Source: Amycolatopsis sp. FBCC-B4732 (lineage in GTDB: Bacteria > Actinomycetota > Actinomycetes > Mycobacteriales > Pseudonocardiaceae). Taken from it: a stretch of 64,000 nucleotides of DNA. This document shows, one piece after another, positions 17,648 to 26,087 of the stretch. Positions within the stretch are counted from its first letter, which is position 1; every line of letters starts with the position of its first letter. The notes under the pieces were generated by a model. It did no database searches and was not told the DNA's origin. It was given only the letters and a program-made list of their open reading frames with translations. The stretch covers positions 1,450,001-1,514,000 of the forward strand of contig NZ_CP095376.1 in the NCBI RefSeq assembly GCF_023008405.1, read 5' to 3'. The position numbers and the translations under genes are program-made.

Positions 17648-18268
17648 TCAGTACAGCTTCCGGTAGCCCTCTTCGAGCATCTGCTCGAAGAGCTCGGGGT
17701 CGGCGTTCATCTGCTCGGCGGCGATCTCGCCCACCGACGGCAGTTCCGCGGCGAGCGCCTGGCCGGCCGGGTCCCAGAGCCGGGACCGGATCAGCGCGCG
17801 CCCGCAGTGGAAGTACACCTGCTCGACCCGGACGACGATGGCCAGCATCGGTTCCTTCGCCTCGGTGCGCATCCGGGCGAGGACGTCGGGGTCGTCGGTG
17901 ACGTACGCGCTTCCGTTGACGCGCAACGTTTCCCGCATGCCGGGGACGAAGAACAGCAGGCCGACGCCGTCGTTCTCGGCGATGTTGCGGAAGGAGTCGG
18001 CGATCTTGTTGCCGGTGCGGTCGGGCAGCGCGAGGGTGCGTTCGTCGAGGACCTTGACGAACCCGGGGTAGTCGCCGCGGGGCGAGCAGTCGGCTCGGCC
18101 GGCGGCGTCGGCGGTGGCCAGCGTCAGGAACGGCGAGTGGGCGATGAAGCGGCGGGCGTGCCGGTCGACGCGGCCGGCGATCTTGGCTTCGATCATCGCG
18201 TCGGGCTCGCCCAGCCGGGACCGCACCTCGGCCATCGAGACGTGGCTCAGCGTATTTGTGCTGGTCAT
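17648..18268 (-). CDS. PPOX-class FMN-dependent flavoprotein (MSMEG_1061-like)
   Basis: 206 residues of the pyridoxamine-phosphate-oxidase-like split barrel. Landmarks are SPFLTLATADAAGRADCSPRG near residue 45, LPDRTGNKIADSFRNI, and GLLFFVPGMRETLRVNG, the pattern of MSMEG_1061-like proteins. It is the first gene of a leftward operon with the 2Fe-2S reductase and siderophore-interacting protein, and is divergent from a TetR gene. The substrate is unknown; the reductase next to it could supply electrons (inference). Confidence 0.82.
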   Translation of the reverse strand: MTSTNTLSHVSMAEVRSRLGEPDAMIEAKIAGRVDRHARRFIAHSPFLTLATADAAGRADCSPRGDYPGFVKVLDERTLALPDRTGNKIADSFRNIAENDGVGLLFFVPGMRETLRVNGSAYVTDDPDVLARMRTEAKEPMLAIVVRVEQVYFHCGRALIRSRLWDPAGQALAAELPSVGEIAAEQMNADPELFEQMLEEGYRKLY

Positions 18269-18278
18269 GACACAATTA

Positions 18279-18292
18279 TGAGCAAATACTCA
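18279..18292. promoter_or_regulatory. Candidate TetR operator TGAGCAAATACTCA
   Basis: The 67-base gap between the divergent PPOX and TetR genes holds a 14-base near-palindrome, TGAG-N6-CTCA, 10 bases before the PPOX start codon and 43 before the TetR start. It is the only such element in this AT-richer patch, and TetR repressors usually bind a site of this kind in their divergent promoter. Binding is inferred, not shown. Confidence 0.4.
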
Positions 18293-18335
18293 GATCTCGC
18301 GCTACTCGCTTTCGAGCCGCGCGGAAGGGGGAGCC

Positions 18336-18953
18336 GTGAGCCCGGGCGAGCGCCGCATCCAGCCACGTAAACAGCCCCGCCAGGTGCGTGCCGAGCTGAC
18401 CAGGGAGCGGATCCTCACCGCGGCTGCTCGCGTTTTCGCCGAGCACGGCTACGCCGCGGGCACCACCAACCGCATCGCCGAGCGGGCCGGGATCTCCATC
18501 GGCTCGCTGTACCAGTACTTCCCGAACAAGGACTCGATCCTGGCCGAGCTGCTGGTCCGCCACCTCGACGACGGCACCGCCGCCACCGAACGGATCCAGC
18601 GCGGGGAACTGCCCGGCCCGATCGAGGAGATCTTCCGCGTCTTCGTGCGCGGCGCGATCGAGACCCACCTCGACGACCCGCAGCTGCTGCGGCTGCTCAT
18701 GGAACAGGCACCGCGGTCGAAGGAGCTCCTCGACAAGGTCGAGCGGCTGAAGCAGGGCCTGGTCGGCTACGTCCAGGAGCTGTTCGACCACCACCCCGAG
18801 GTCCGGGTGACCGACACCGAGACGGCGGCCCGGCTCTGCGTCACCACGACCGAACTCGTGGTCCACCAGCTCATCGCCGACCACGAACCGGTGGACCTCC
18901 GGAAGCTGGAGAACGAGCTGGTCGCGATGCTGACGCGGTACGTCAGGGGGTGA
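18336..18953 (+). CDS. TetR-family transcriptional regulator
   Basis: 205 residues. The helix-turn-helix is at residues 25-65: RERILTAAARVFAEHGYAAG, TNRIAERAGISIGSLYQYFPNK. A mostly helical ligand-binding half follows. GTG start with GGAAGGGGGAG just upstream. It is transcribed away from the PPOX/2Fe-2S reductase/siderophore-interacting operon across a short region with a palindrome, so it is the likely repressor of that operon and of itself. Confidence 0.9.
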   Translation: MSPGERRIQPRKQPRQVRAELTRERILTAAARVFAEHGYAAGTTNRIAERAGISIGSLYQYFPNKDSILAELLVRHLDDGTAATERIQRGELPGPIEEIFRVFVRGAIETHLDDPQLLRLLMEQAPRSKELLDKVERLKQGLVGYVQELFDHHPEVRVTDTETAARLCVTTTELVVHQLIADHEPVDLRKLENELVAMLTRYVRG

Positions 18954-19324
18954 ACTGGCGTTGACCGCCGTGGCAGACGAAACCTTCGGATTCGGCGTTG
19001 CTCGAGCGGACCGAGTTGTCGCGGAAGACCGTGCCGGTCACCGGGCGCTGACGACCGGCCCGCATGACGACGAACGGGTCGTCTGCGTCGCGTGACGCTC
19101 GCGAAGGTGGCCAGGGTCGCCTGGTTACCGGCGGGATCGGGCCCGTCGTCGAAGGTGAGCGCGACGACCCGCTCGGTGGTCTCGACGCGGTTCACGAGGG
19201 TGCCGAAGAACTGGAGGATCCGCGACTTCGACACCTCGAACAGCGCGACCGCGCGGGCGAGGACGACGAGCACGCGAGCCACGACGACGACCCACTTCCG
19301 CGCGCGGCGGGATTTCCGGATCAT
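18943..19324 (-). pseudogene. Polysaccharide deacetylase remnant, frameshifted
   Basis: The first 70 or so codons encode a basic N terminus, a hydrophobic helix (WVVVVARVLVVLARAVALF) and the NodB motif VVALTFDDGPDPAGNQATL, the start of a membrane-anchored polysaccharide deacetylase. After FAS the frame loses all similarity. A different frame then reads sensibly to a stop at 18943 (ending EGFVCHGGQRQFTP) and may be the tail of another exported protein. The rest of the deacetylase catalytic domain is absent, so this is a truncated or chimeric relic. It overlaps the 3' end of the TetR gene by 11 bases. Confidence 0.7.
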
Positions 19325-19388
19325 GGCTTCACCTGGTGAGACGAGGAAGCCGCGGAGGTACCAGTACCTCCGCGGCTTCCGGCAACCG

Positions 19389-20195
19389 TCAGAGCGGGTT
19401 GAAGACGCCCAGGGGAGCGGTGCAGAACGGGCCGCCGACGTACTCGGCCGCGGGGCCGGTCGGCGCGGGCTTGGACGCCAGCTGCTCCGCGTACACCTCC
19501 GCGTCGTCGAGGGACTTGTAGCCCAGCGCCTCCGCCTCGGCCAGCGAGTAGATCCGGCGCGTGTTGTCCGAGACGCCCCAGATCAGCCGGTACCCCGGCG
19601 ACGGCGCCGACAGGCAGGCCTCGAACAGCCGGGCGCCGTCGTCCGGCGAGAGCCACGTCGTCAGGCCGCGCGGGCCCAGCGGCAACGGCGTCTCGAAGCA
19701 CGAGCCGATCCGGATCACGATCACGTCCATGCCGAACCGCGAGTGGTACAGGCTGCCCAGCGCCTCGATCGCCGCCTTGGAGACGCCGTAGTACGTGTCC
19801 GGGCGCGGGGACGAGTCCGCGGGGAGGTCGGAGTCGTTGCGGCGGAAGCCGACCGCGTGGTTGCTCGACGCCAGGATCACCCGGGGGATCCCGGCCGCCC
19901 GCGCGGCCTCCAGGACCGTCTGCGTCCCGTTGATGTTGACGTCGAGGGTCGCTTCCCACGAGTTCTCGCGGCTGTGGCCGCCGAGGTGGATCAGCGCGTC
20001 GACGCCCTCGCACGCCGACGCCATCGCTGCCGGGTCGGTGACCGACGCCGTCACGACCTCTTCGGAGGCGTCCGACGCCGTCTGCGGGGCCAGGTCGAGC
20101 AGGCGCAGCACCCGGCCGTCGCGCTTCAAGCGGGGCCGCATCAGGGTGCCGACGACACCCGCCGACCCGGTGATGAGCACACGCTGGTCCGTCAT
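19389..20195 (-). CDS. Uronate dehydrogenase (NAD-dependent SDR)
   Basis: 268 residues; ATG at 20195 is chosen because the protein then opens directly with the Rossmann motif VLITGSAGVVG. The catalytic YxxxK is in TYYGVSKAAIE; ILASSNHAVGF and RIGSCFETPLP match uronate dehydrogenases of the extended SDR family, which oxidise D-galacturonate or D-glucuronate to the aldarolactone. The neighbours confirm the pathway: glucarate dehydratase, 5-dehydro-4-deoxyglucarate dehydratase and ketoglutarate-semialdehyde dehydrogenase lie just across the divergent promoter. It follows the IclR gene after 26 bases and is probably cotranscribed with it. Confidence 0.87.
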   Translation of the reverse strand: MTDQRVLITGSAGVVGTLMRPRLKRDGRVLRLLDLAPQTASDASEEVVTASVTDPAAMASACEGVDALIHLGGHSRENSWEATLDVNINGTQTVLEAARAAGIPRVILASSNHAVGFRRNDSDLPADSSPRPDTYYGVSKAAIEALGSLYHSRFGMDVIVIRIGSCFETPLPLGPRGLTTWLSPDDGARLFEACLSAPSPGYRLIWGVSDNTRRIYSLAEAEALGYKSLDDAEVYAEQLASKPAPTGPAAEYVGGPFCTAPLGVFNPL

Positions 20196-20221
20196 TGTGG
20201 TCCTCTCGATAAGGGCGGCGG

Positions 20222-21031
20222 TCAGCGAATCCCGGCCCGGCGCAGCTGCTGCCCGAGCTCGGCGGTGGTTTCGGCGAGCAGCTCGCCGACGCGACGGGCG
20301 TCGGCGTCGCTCACCTGGGAGATCGGCATCGAGCAGCTGATCGCGTCCGTGCCCGGGATCCGGTAGGGGATCACCGCGGCGACGCAGCGGACGCCCAGCG
20401 TGCCCTCCTCGACCTCGGCCGCGTACCCGCGCTCGCGCGTCGCGGCGCACTCGGCGTGCAGGCCCTCGAGCGTGGTGATCGTGTTCGGCGTCAGCGGCGT
20501 CAACGTCGCCGGCATCAGCGACTCGATCTCCTCCTGCGTCAGCTCGGCCAGCAGTGCCTTGCCCAGCGCGGTCGCGTGCGTGGGCAGCGTGCGCCCGACG
20601 CGGGAGACGAGGTGCGTGGAGCGCTGCGACTCGCGCGTCTCCAGGTAGACGACCTCGGTGCCGTTGCGCCGCGCGAAGTGCGCGGTGAAACCGGTCTTCT
20701 CCCGGATGCGCTCGAGCGCCTCGGTCGCGAACGGGACGACGGCGTCGCGGTCCAGGTACGCCGTGCCGCAGATCAGCGCGCGGACGCCGAGGCGGTAGCG
20801 GGCGGTGTTGGTGTCGGCCTCCAGCCAGCCCGCTTCCAGCAGCGTCCGCAGCAGGCCGTGCAGCGACGAGCGCGGAAAGCCCGTGCGCGCGTGCAGGTCG
20901 GACAGCGACAGCCAGACGTCGTTCGCCGCGAACGTCTCGATGAGGTCGACGGCCCGGCGCGCGGACTTCACCCCCGACGACTCGGCGGGAGCGCCGTCGG
21001 CCGCTACCGGGTTGTCCACCTTCTGCGGCAT
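20222..21031 (-). CDS. IclR-family regulator of the uronate locus
   Basis: 269 residues. The winged helix-turn-helix is near residues 25-85 (SARRAVDLIETFAANDVWLS, GFPRSSLHGLLRTLLEAGWL); the C-terminal GAF-like ligand domain has THATALGKALLAELT and a final CSMPISQVSDADA. ATG 21031 is chosen over upstream starts because GGAGGAGCACAA precedes it. It is divergent from the transporter/dehydratase operon and upstream of uronate dehydrogenase, so it likely controls both, with a uronate or aldarate as ligand. Confidence 0.9.
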   Translation of the reverse strand: MPQKVDNPVAADGAPAESSGVKSARRAVDLIETFAANDVWLSLSDLHARTGFPRSSLHGLLRTLLEAGWLEADTNTARYRLGVRALICGTAYLDRDAVVPFATEALERIREKTGFTAHFARRNGTEVVYLETRESQRSTHLVSRVGRTLPTHATALGKALLAELTQEEIESLMPATLTPLTPNTITTLEGLHAECAATRERGYAAEVEEGTLGVRCVAAVIPYRIPGTDAISCSMPISQVSDADARRVGELLAETTAELGQQLRRAGIR

Positions 21032-21084
21032 TTGTGCTCCTCCGTCCGGCCGTTGACTTGTGACTCCGGCCATATTAGCGTCCC

Positions 21085-21144
21085 GAACAACGTTCTTATG
21101 GATGAACATAATCACTATAACAGACTCCGTTCATGGATGTGAAC
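21085..21144. promoter_or_regulatory. Divergent promoter with three GTTC/GAAC inverted repeats (IclR site candidates)
   Basis: The gap between the IclR and transporter genes is AT-rich for this genome. It contains GAACAACGTTC (21085-21095), GTTC-N8-GAAC (21092-21107) and GTTCATGGATGTGAAC (21129-21144, 5-base arms, 6-base spacer). All share the GTTC/GAAC half site. They lie between the two divergent starts (21031 and 21191), where an IclR repressor would be expected to bind. Confidence 0.5.
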
Positions 21145-21190
21145 ATCTCCTTCGAGACCGCATCATCGTGGACGCGGAAAGGAGCCTGCG

Positions 21191-22696
21191 GTGCACGCAC
21201 TCGACTGGACGATGGTCTGCGCGTACTTCGCGCTGATGATCGTGATCGGCTGGTGGTCGCACAAACGGGTCAGCGACGTGAAGGACTTCTTCACGGCCGG
21301 CGGCAAGATGCCCTGGTGGCTGGCCGGGATCTCGCACCACATGTCCGGCTACAGCGCCGTGCTCTTCGTCGCGTACGCGGGCGTCGCGTACACCAGCGGC
21401 GTCACCGTGTACTTCTGGGGCTTCGCCAGCATCGGCATCGGCGTGGGCATCGGCAGCTGGCTGTTCGCCGCCCGCTGGAACCGGTTGCGCTCGAAGCTCG
21501 GCGTCGCCTCGCCGCTGGAGTACCTGGCCAAGCGGTACAACGTGCCGACGCAGCAGGCGCTGGCCTGGAGCGGCAGCCTGCTGAAGATCTTCGACATCGC
21601 CGCCAAGTGGTTCGCCGTCGCGACGCTGCTGCACGTCTTCGCCGGGCTGGACTACAACCTCGGCATCCTCATCACCGGCGCGGTCACCCTCGTCTACTGC
21701 ACCATCGGCGGGCTCTGGGCCGACGCGCTCACCGACTTCGGCCAGTTCGTCATCCAGGCCATCGCGGCGATCGTGATGATCGTCGTCGTGCTCGGCAAGC
21801 TCGGCGGCATCTCCGCGCTCTGGACGATGTGGGACAAGCTGCCCGAAAACCACGTCAACCCCGTGACGTCCAAGTACACCACCATCTTCCTGCTCGTCTA
21901 CGTGCTGGTGAAGACGCTGGAGTACAACGGAGGCATGTGGAACCTGGCGCAGCGGTACATGGCCGCGCCGAACACCCAGGAAGCCAAGCGCGGCGCGCGC
22001 CTTTCGTCCGCGCTGTACCTGTTGTGGCCGCTGGTGCTGATGTTCCCGATGTTCGCGGCGCCGCTGCTGATCCCCGGCATCAAGGACCCGACGCAGTCCT
22101 ACGCGATCATGACCACGACGTTCCTGCCGCCGGGCCTGATCGGCCTGGTGCTGGCCGGCATCTTCTCCCACACCATGGCGATGGTCTCCTCCGACGCCAA
22201 CGCGATCTCCGCGGTGATCACCCGGGACATGATCCCGGCGATGTTCCGCCGCACCCGGCAGTGGACGGACACCCAGGGCCTGAAGGCCGCCCGGATCACC
22301 ACGGTGATCTTCGTCGCGCTGACCATGCTGGTGGCCACCCAGGCGCAGAACCTCGGCGGCGTGCTGCAGATCGTCGTCAACTGGGTCGCCGCGCTGATGG
22401 GCCCGATCTCGATCCCGCTGCTGCTGGGCATGCTGCCGTGGTTCCGCAAGTGCGGCCCGCGCGCGGCGCTGGTGTCCTGGGCGGGCGGCCTGATCGACTA
22501 CGCGCTCTGCTACTACGTCTTCAACGCGAACCAGACGGTGCTGATCGCCACGCCGATCCTGGTTTCGCTGGCCCTGTACGTCGGTCTCGGACTGCTCGCG
22601 CCCGAGCGCAGCGCGGTCGCCGATGAGATCGTCGACACCGTGAACGTCGACGACGACGTCGATCGCACCAAGGAAGGCACGACCGTGCCCGCTTGA
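21191..22696 (+). CDS. Sodium:solute symporter (SSS family), probable uronate/aldarate uptake
   Basis: 501 residues with about 13 hydrophobic segments. SSS landmarks include FFTAGGKMPWWLAGISHHMSG near residue 36 and the TGAVTLVYCTIGGLWADALTDFGQF segment. The start is GTG 21191, preceded by AAAGGAG; an earlier ATG lies in the operator region in another frame. It is the first gene of the rightward uronate operon, so the substrate is probably a hexuronate or aldarate, taken up with sodium. Confidence 0.87.
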   Translation: MHALDWTMVCAYFALMIVIGWWSHKRVSDVKDFFTAGGKMPWWLAGISHHMSGYSAVLFVAYAGVAYTSGVTVYFWGFASIGIGVGIGSWLFAARWNRLRSKLGVASPLEYLAKRYNVPTQQALAWSGSLLKIFDIAAKWFAVATLLHVFAGLDYNLGILITGAVTLVYCTIGGLWADALTDFGQFVIQAIAAIVMIVVVLGKLGGISALWTMWDKLPENHVNPVTSKYTTIFLLVYVLVKTLEYNGGMWNLAQRYMAAPNTQEAKRGARLSSALYLLWPLVLMFPMFAAPLLIPGIKDPTQSYAIMTTTFLPPGLIGLVLAGIFSHTMAMVSSDANAISAVITRDMIPAMFRRTRQWTDTQGLKAARITTVIFVALTMLVATQAQNLGGVLQIVVNWVAALMGPISIPLLLGMLPWFRKCGPRAALVSWAGGLIDYALCYYVFNANQTVLIATPILVSLALYVGLGLLAPERSAVADEIVDTVNVDDDVDRTKEGTTVPA

Positions 22697-22748
22697 CCGG
22701 CGCCGGTCCACCCCCGGCCGCACCCGACAAACGGAGAGCAGAAAACAG

Positions 22749-23684
22749 ATGGCACAGACCGAGATCGCGCTGGACGGCCTGCTGGCCTTCCCCCTCACCC
22801 CGTTCACCGAGGACCTCGAGGTCAACCTCGACGCGCTCGCGGAGAACGTGGAGAGCCACATCGCGGCGGGCGCCGGCGCCCTGTTCGTCGCGTGCGGCAC
22901 GGGTGAATTCAGCTCCCTGTCGCCGGCCGAGCACGCCGCTGTGCTCGCGAAGACCCGTGAGGTCGCCGCGGGCCGCGTTCCGGTCTGGGTGGGTGCGGGC
23001 GGGGGTGCCGCCTCGGCGCGGGCGGGCATCGCCCTCGCCGAGGCCGGGGGTGCCGACGGCGTCCTGCTGCTGCCGCCGTACCTGGTCACCGGGCCGCCGT
23101 CGGGCCTGGTCGACTTCGTCCGCTACGCCGTGGGCGACTCATCGGTGCCGGTGATCGTCTACCACCGCGGCACCGGCGTGTACACCGCGCAGACCGCGGC
23201 GGCGCTGCTCGACATCCCCTCGGTCGTGGGCCTCAAGGACGGCTACGGCGACGTCGAGGTGATGACCCGGATCGTCACCACCATCCGCGCGCTGGACACC
23301 GAACGGTCGCGGAAGTTCCTGTTCTTCAACGGCTTGCCGACCGCGGAGGTCTCGGCCAAGGCGTACGCCTCGATCGGCGTCGCCCGGTACTCCTCGGCGG
23401 TGCACTGCTTCGCGCCGGAGATCGCGCACCGCTTCCACCGCGCACTCGGCGAGGGCGACACCGCCGTGATGGACGCGCTGCTGACCGGGTTCTACCTGCC
23501 GCTGGTGGCGCTGCGGGACGAGACGCCCGGCTTCGCCGTCTCGCTGGTGAAGGCCGCCGCCCGGCTGCGCGGCGACAAGGTCGGGCCGGTCCGGCCGCCG
23601 CTGGTCGAGCCGACGCCGGAGCAGGTCCACCGGCTCGAGAAGATCGTGGAGGACGGCTTCGTCACGCTGAAGGCGCTGGGCTGA
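22749..23684 (+). CDS. kdgD: 5-dehydro-4-deoxyglucarate dehydratase
   Basis: 311 residues of the DapA/N-acetylneuraminate lyase superfamily. The Schiff-base lysine is in SVVGLKDGYGD near residue 160, with the tyrosine of VIVYHRGTGVY ahead of it and the substrate-binding GTGEFSSL motif near residue 55. It dehydrates and decarboxylates 5-keto-4-deoxyglucarate to 2-oxoglutarate semialdehyde. It follows the transporter by 52 bases and overlaps the glucarate dehydratase start by one base (TGATG). Confidence 0.92.
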   Translation: MAQTEIALDGLLAFPLTPFTEDLEVNLDALAENVESHIAAGAGALFVACGTGEFSSLSPAEHAAVLAKTREVAAGRVPVWVGAGGGAASARAGIALAEAGGADGVLLLPPYLVTGPPSGLVDFVRYAVGDSSVPVIVYHRGTGVYTAQTAAALLDIPSVVGLKDGYGDVEVMTRIVTTIRALDTERSRKFLFFNGLPTAEVSAKAYASIGVARYSSAVHCFAPEIAHRFHRALGEGDTAVMDALLTGFYLPLVALRDETPGFAVSLVKAAARLRGDKVGPVRPPLVEPTPEQVHRLEKIVEDGFVTLKALG

Positions 23685-24940
23685 TGAAGATCCTCGATGT
23701 GGTGCTGACGCCGGTCGCGTTCGCCGACCCGCCGCTGCTCAACGTGATGGGCGTGCACGAGCCGTTCGCGCTGCGCAGCGTCGTGCAGGTGAAGTGCGAG
23801 GACGGGATCGTCGGGCTCGGCGAGTCCTACGGCGATTCCGCGTTCCTCGGCGAGGTGCGCAAGGTGCTGCCGCAGCTGCGCGGCCACGACGTCTTCGACC
23901 TGCCCGGCCTGCAGCGGCTGGTCGCGCGGGCGTTGTCGGACACGGTGCTGACCGACGCGCACGGGCTGATCGGCGGGTTCTCCATCCGCAAGACCGTGGC
24001 GAGCGTGTATTCGCTGTTCGAGGTCGCGTGCCTGGACGCGCAGGGCCAGTACCTCGGCCGGCCGATCACCGACCTGCTCGGTGGCAAGGCGCGCGACGCC
24101 GTCGAGTTCTCCGCGTACCTGTTCTACAAGTACGGCAAGCACGTCGACGGCCGCGAGGACACCTGGGGCGAGATCACCACGCCGGAAACCCTGGTGGGCT
24201 CGGCGAAGCGGATGATCGACGAGTACGGCTTCCGCTCGATCAAGCTCAAGGGCGGGGTTTTCGAGCCGGCGCAGGAGGTCGACGGGATCCGCGCGCTGGC
24301 CGAGGCGTTCCCCGGGCACCCACTGCGGATCGACCCGAACGGCGCGTGGACTCCTGAGACCGGCATCCGGGTCGCCGCCGAACTGGACGGCGTCCTGGAG
24401 TACCTCGAAGACCCGACGCCGGGCATCGAGGGCATGGCGCGGGTGGCCGCCGCGGCGTCGATGCCGCTGGCCACCAACATGTGCGTGGTCAACTTCGGCG
24501 ACATCGACCCGGGCTTCCGGGCGCGCGCGATCGGCGTCCTGCTGTCGGACCACCACTTCTGGGGCGGCCTGCGCGCGACGCAGTCGCTCTCGACGACGTG
24601 CGAGAGCTTCGGCGTCGGCCTGTCGATGCACTCCAACAGCCACCTCGGGATCAGTCTCGCCGCGATGGTCCAGGTCGCCGCGGCGACCCCGCACCTGACC
24701 TACGCCTGCGACACGCACTGGCCGTGGAAGGTCGAGGACGTCATCGAACCGGGCGTGCTGGAGTTCCGCGAAGGTGCCGTGGCGGTGCCGACGACGCCGG
24801 GGCTCGGCGTCAAGCTGGACGAGGACGCCCTGGCCCGCCTGCACGAGAACTACGTCCGATGTGGACTGACCAAACGGGACGACGTGACCTACATGCGCGA
24901 GTACGTCGACGGGTTCGAGCCCAACACGGCGAGGTGGTGA
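23684..24940 (+). CDS. gudD: Glucarate dehydratase
   Basis: 418 residues of the enolase superfamily. MLE-type landmarks are visible: SIKLKGGVFE (KxK), IDPNGAWTP (metal ligand Asp), LEDPTPGIEGM, TNMCVVNFGDI, and the catalytic histidine in LSMHSNSHLGISLAAM. It makes 5-keto-4-deoxyglucarate from D-glucarate. It overlaps the upstream dehydratase gene by one base and precedes the unknown 375-residue gene by 4 bases, so all are one operon. Confidence 0.92.
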   Translation: MKILDVVLTPVAFADPPLLNVMGVHEPFALRSVVQVKCEDGIVGLGESYGDSAFLGEVRKVLPQLRGHDVFDLPGLQRLVARALSDTVLTDAHGLIGGFSIRKTVASVYSLFEVACLDAQGQYLGRPITDLLGGKARDAVEFSAYLFYKYGKHVDGREDTWGEITTPETLVGSAKRMIDEYGFRSIKLKGGVFEPAQEVDGIRALAEAFPGHPLRIDPNGAWTPETGIRVAAELDGVLEYLEDPTPGIEGMARVAAAASMPLATNMCVVNFGDIDPGFRARAIGVLLSDHHFWGGLRATQSLSTTCESFGVGLSMHSNSHLGISLAAMVQVAAATPHLTYACDTHWPWKVEDVIEPGVLEFREGAVAVPTTPGLGVKLDEDALARLHENYVRCGLTKRDDVTYMREYVDGFEPNTARW

Positions 24941-24944
24941 TCCG

Positions 24945-26072
24945 GTGAAGGTGACGGGATACGCCTACCCCTGGGACGTCCTGGAGTCCGGGTTCGCCGC
25001 GCGCGTCCGGGACCTCGGCGTCGACGAGGTGGCGGTGGCGCTGTCGTACCACAGCGCCCGCGCGGCGACGCCGTGGTCGGCTTCGCGGACTTCGGTCGTG
25101 GCTCGGCACGCGGCGTTCTACCGCCCGGTTGCGGACGGGTGGGGCGCGCTGCGTCCGTCCACTCCGGACTGGGTGACCTCGGAGGACTCCGGCGGCGACG
25201 CCGTCCGGCTGCTCAACGAGGCCGGGATCCCGGCCGCCGCGTGGCTCGTGCTGACCCACAACTCCCAGCTCGGCTACGAGCACCCGGACGTCGTGGTGCG
25301 CAACTGCTTCGGCGAGCCGTACCCGTGGGCACTGTGCCCGGCGCAGCCCGCGGTGCGCGAGTACGCCGCGAAGCTGACCGCGGACGCGGTCGCCGGGCTG
25401 GACCTGGCGTCGGTGATCCTCGAAGCCTGCGGCCCGCTCGGCGCGGTGCACCAGCACCAGCACGAGAAGACCGACGGCGTGTGGGCGCCCGCGGTGGCCC
25501 GGCTGCTGTCGATCTGCTGCTGCGACGCCTGCGCGTCTTCGTGGGACGTGGACGCGGACACCGTGCGGGCGCAGCTCGTCGAGGAGGTCCGGCGGCTGGT
25601 CGCGACCGGCGACCTCGGCGTCACGGCCGACGGGTTGCCGCCATCGTTGACTCAGCACCTTCTGTTCACAAGGCAGATGCACACCGACCAGCTGCGGGCC
25701 GCGGTGCTGGCGTCGCTGCCCGCGGGCGTGCGGATCGTGCTGCACGGCGCGCTCGACCCGTGGGTCACCGGCGCGCTGCCGGGGCTGACGCCGTCCGCGC
25801 CCGACGACGTCGACGCGGTCGTATTGTTCGGGTGGGCGCCCGCCACGGGCGCCGAGGCCGTCGCGGCGGCCCGGGAGGCCTTGCCCGAGCGGGTCGCGAT
25901 CGGCAGCTACATCACCGCGGTCGCCGCCGCCCCGGTGCCGGACATCGCCGCGTACGCCGGCGAGCTGGCCAAGGCGGGCGCCGCGGAGCTGCACCTGTAC
26001 CACCTCGGACTGGCCGGTCCGGGTCGCTGGGGCGACCTGGGCTCGGCCACCGCCGCCGCCCATGAGAACTGA
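24945..26072 (+). CDS. Uncharacterised protein in the uronate operon, possible TIM-barrel hydrolase
   Basis: 375 residues, GTG start 4 bases after glucarate dehydratase. I do not recognise a named family. It reads like a glycosidase-type TIM barrel: GYAYPWDVLE at the start, LNEAGIPAAAWLVLTHNSQLG, SVILEACGP (a strand ending in Glu), the cysteine-rich SICCCDACASSW, and an evenly spaced alpha/beta pattern afterwards. No signal peptide, so it acts in the cytoplasm. Its position suggests work on an imported uronate oligomer, lactone or glycoside; that is inference. Confidence 0.6.
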   Translation: MKVTGYAYPWDVLESGFAARVRDLGVDEVAVALSYHSARAATPWSASRTSVVARHAAFYRPVADGWGALRPSTPDWVTSEDSGGDAVRLLNEAGIPAAAWLVLTHNSQLGYEHPDVVVRNCFGEPYPWALCPAQPAVREYAAKLTADAVAGLDLASVILEACGPLGAVHQHQHEKTDGVWAPAVARLLSICCCDACASSWDVDADTVRAQLVEEVRRLVATGDLGVTADGLPPSLTQHLLFTRQMHTDQLRAAVLASLPAGVRIVLHGALDPWVTGALPGLTPSAPDDVDAVVLFGWAPATGAEAVAAAREALPERVAIGSYITAVAAAPVPDIAAYAGELAKAGAAELHLYHLGLAGPGRWGDLGSATAAAHEN

Positions 26073-26087
26073 GGAGCTGTTCCACCC

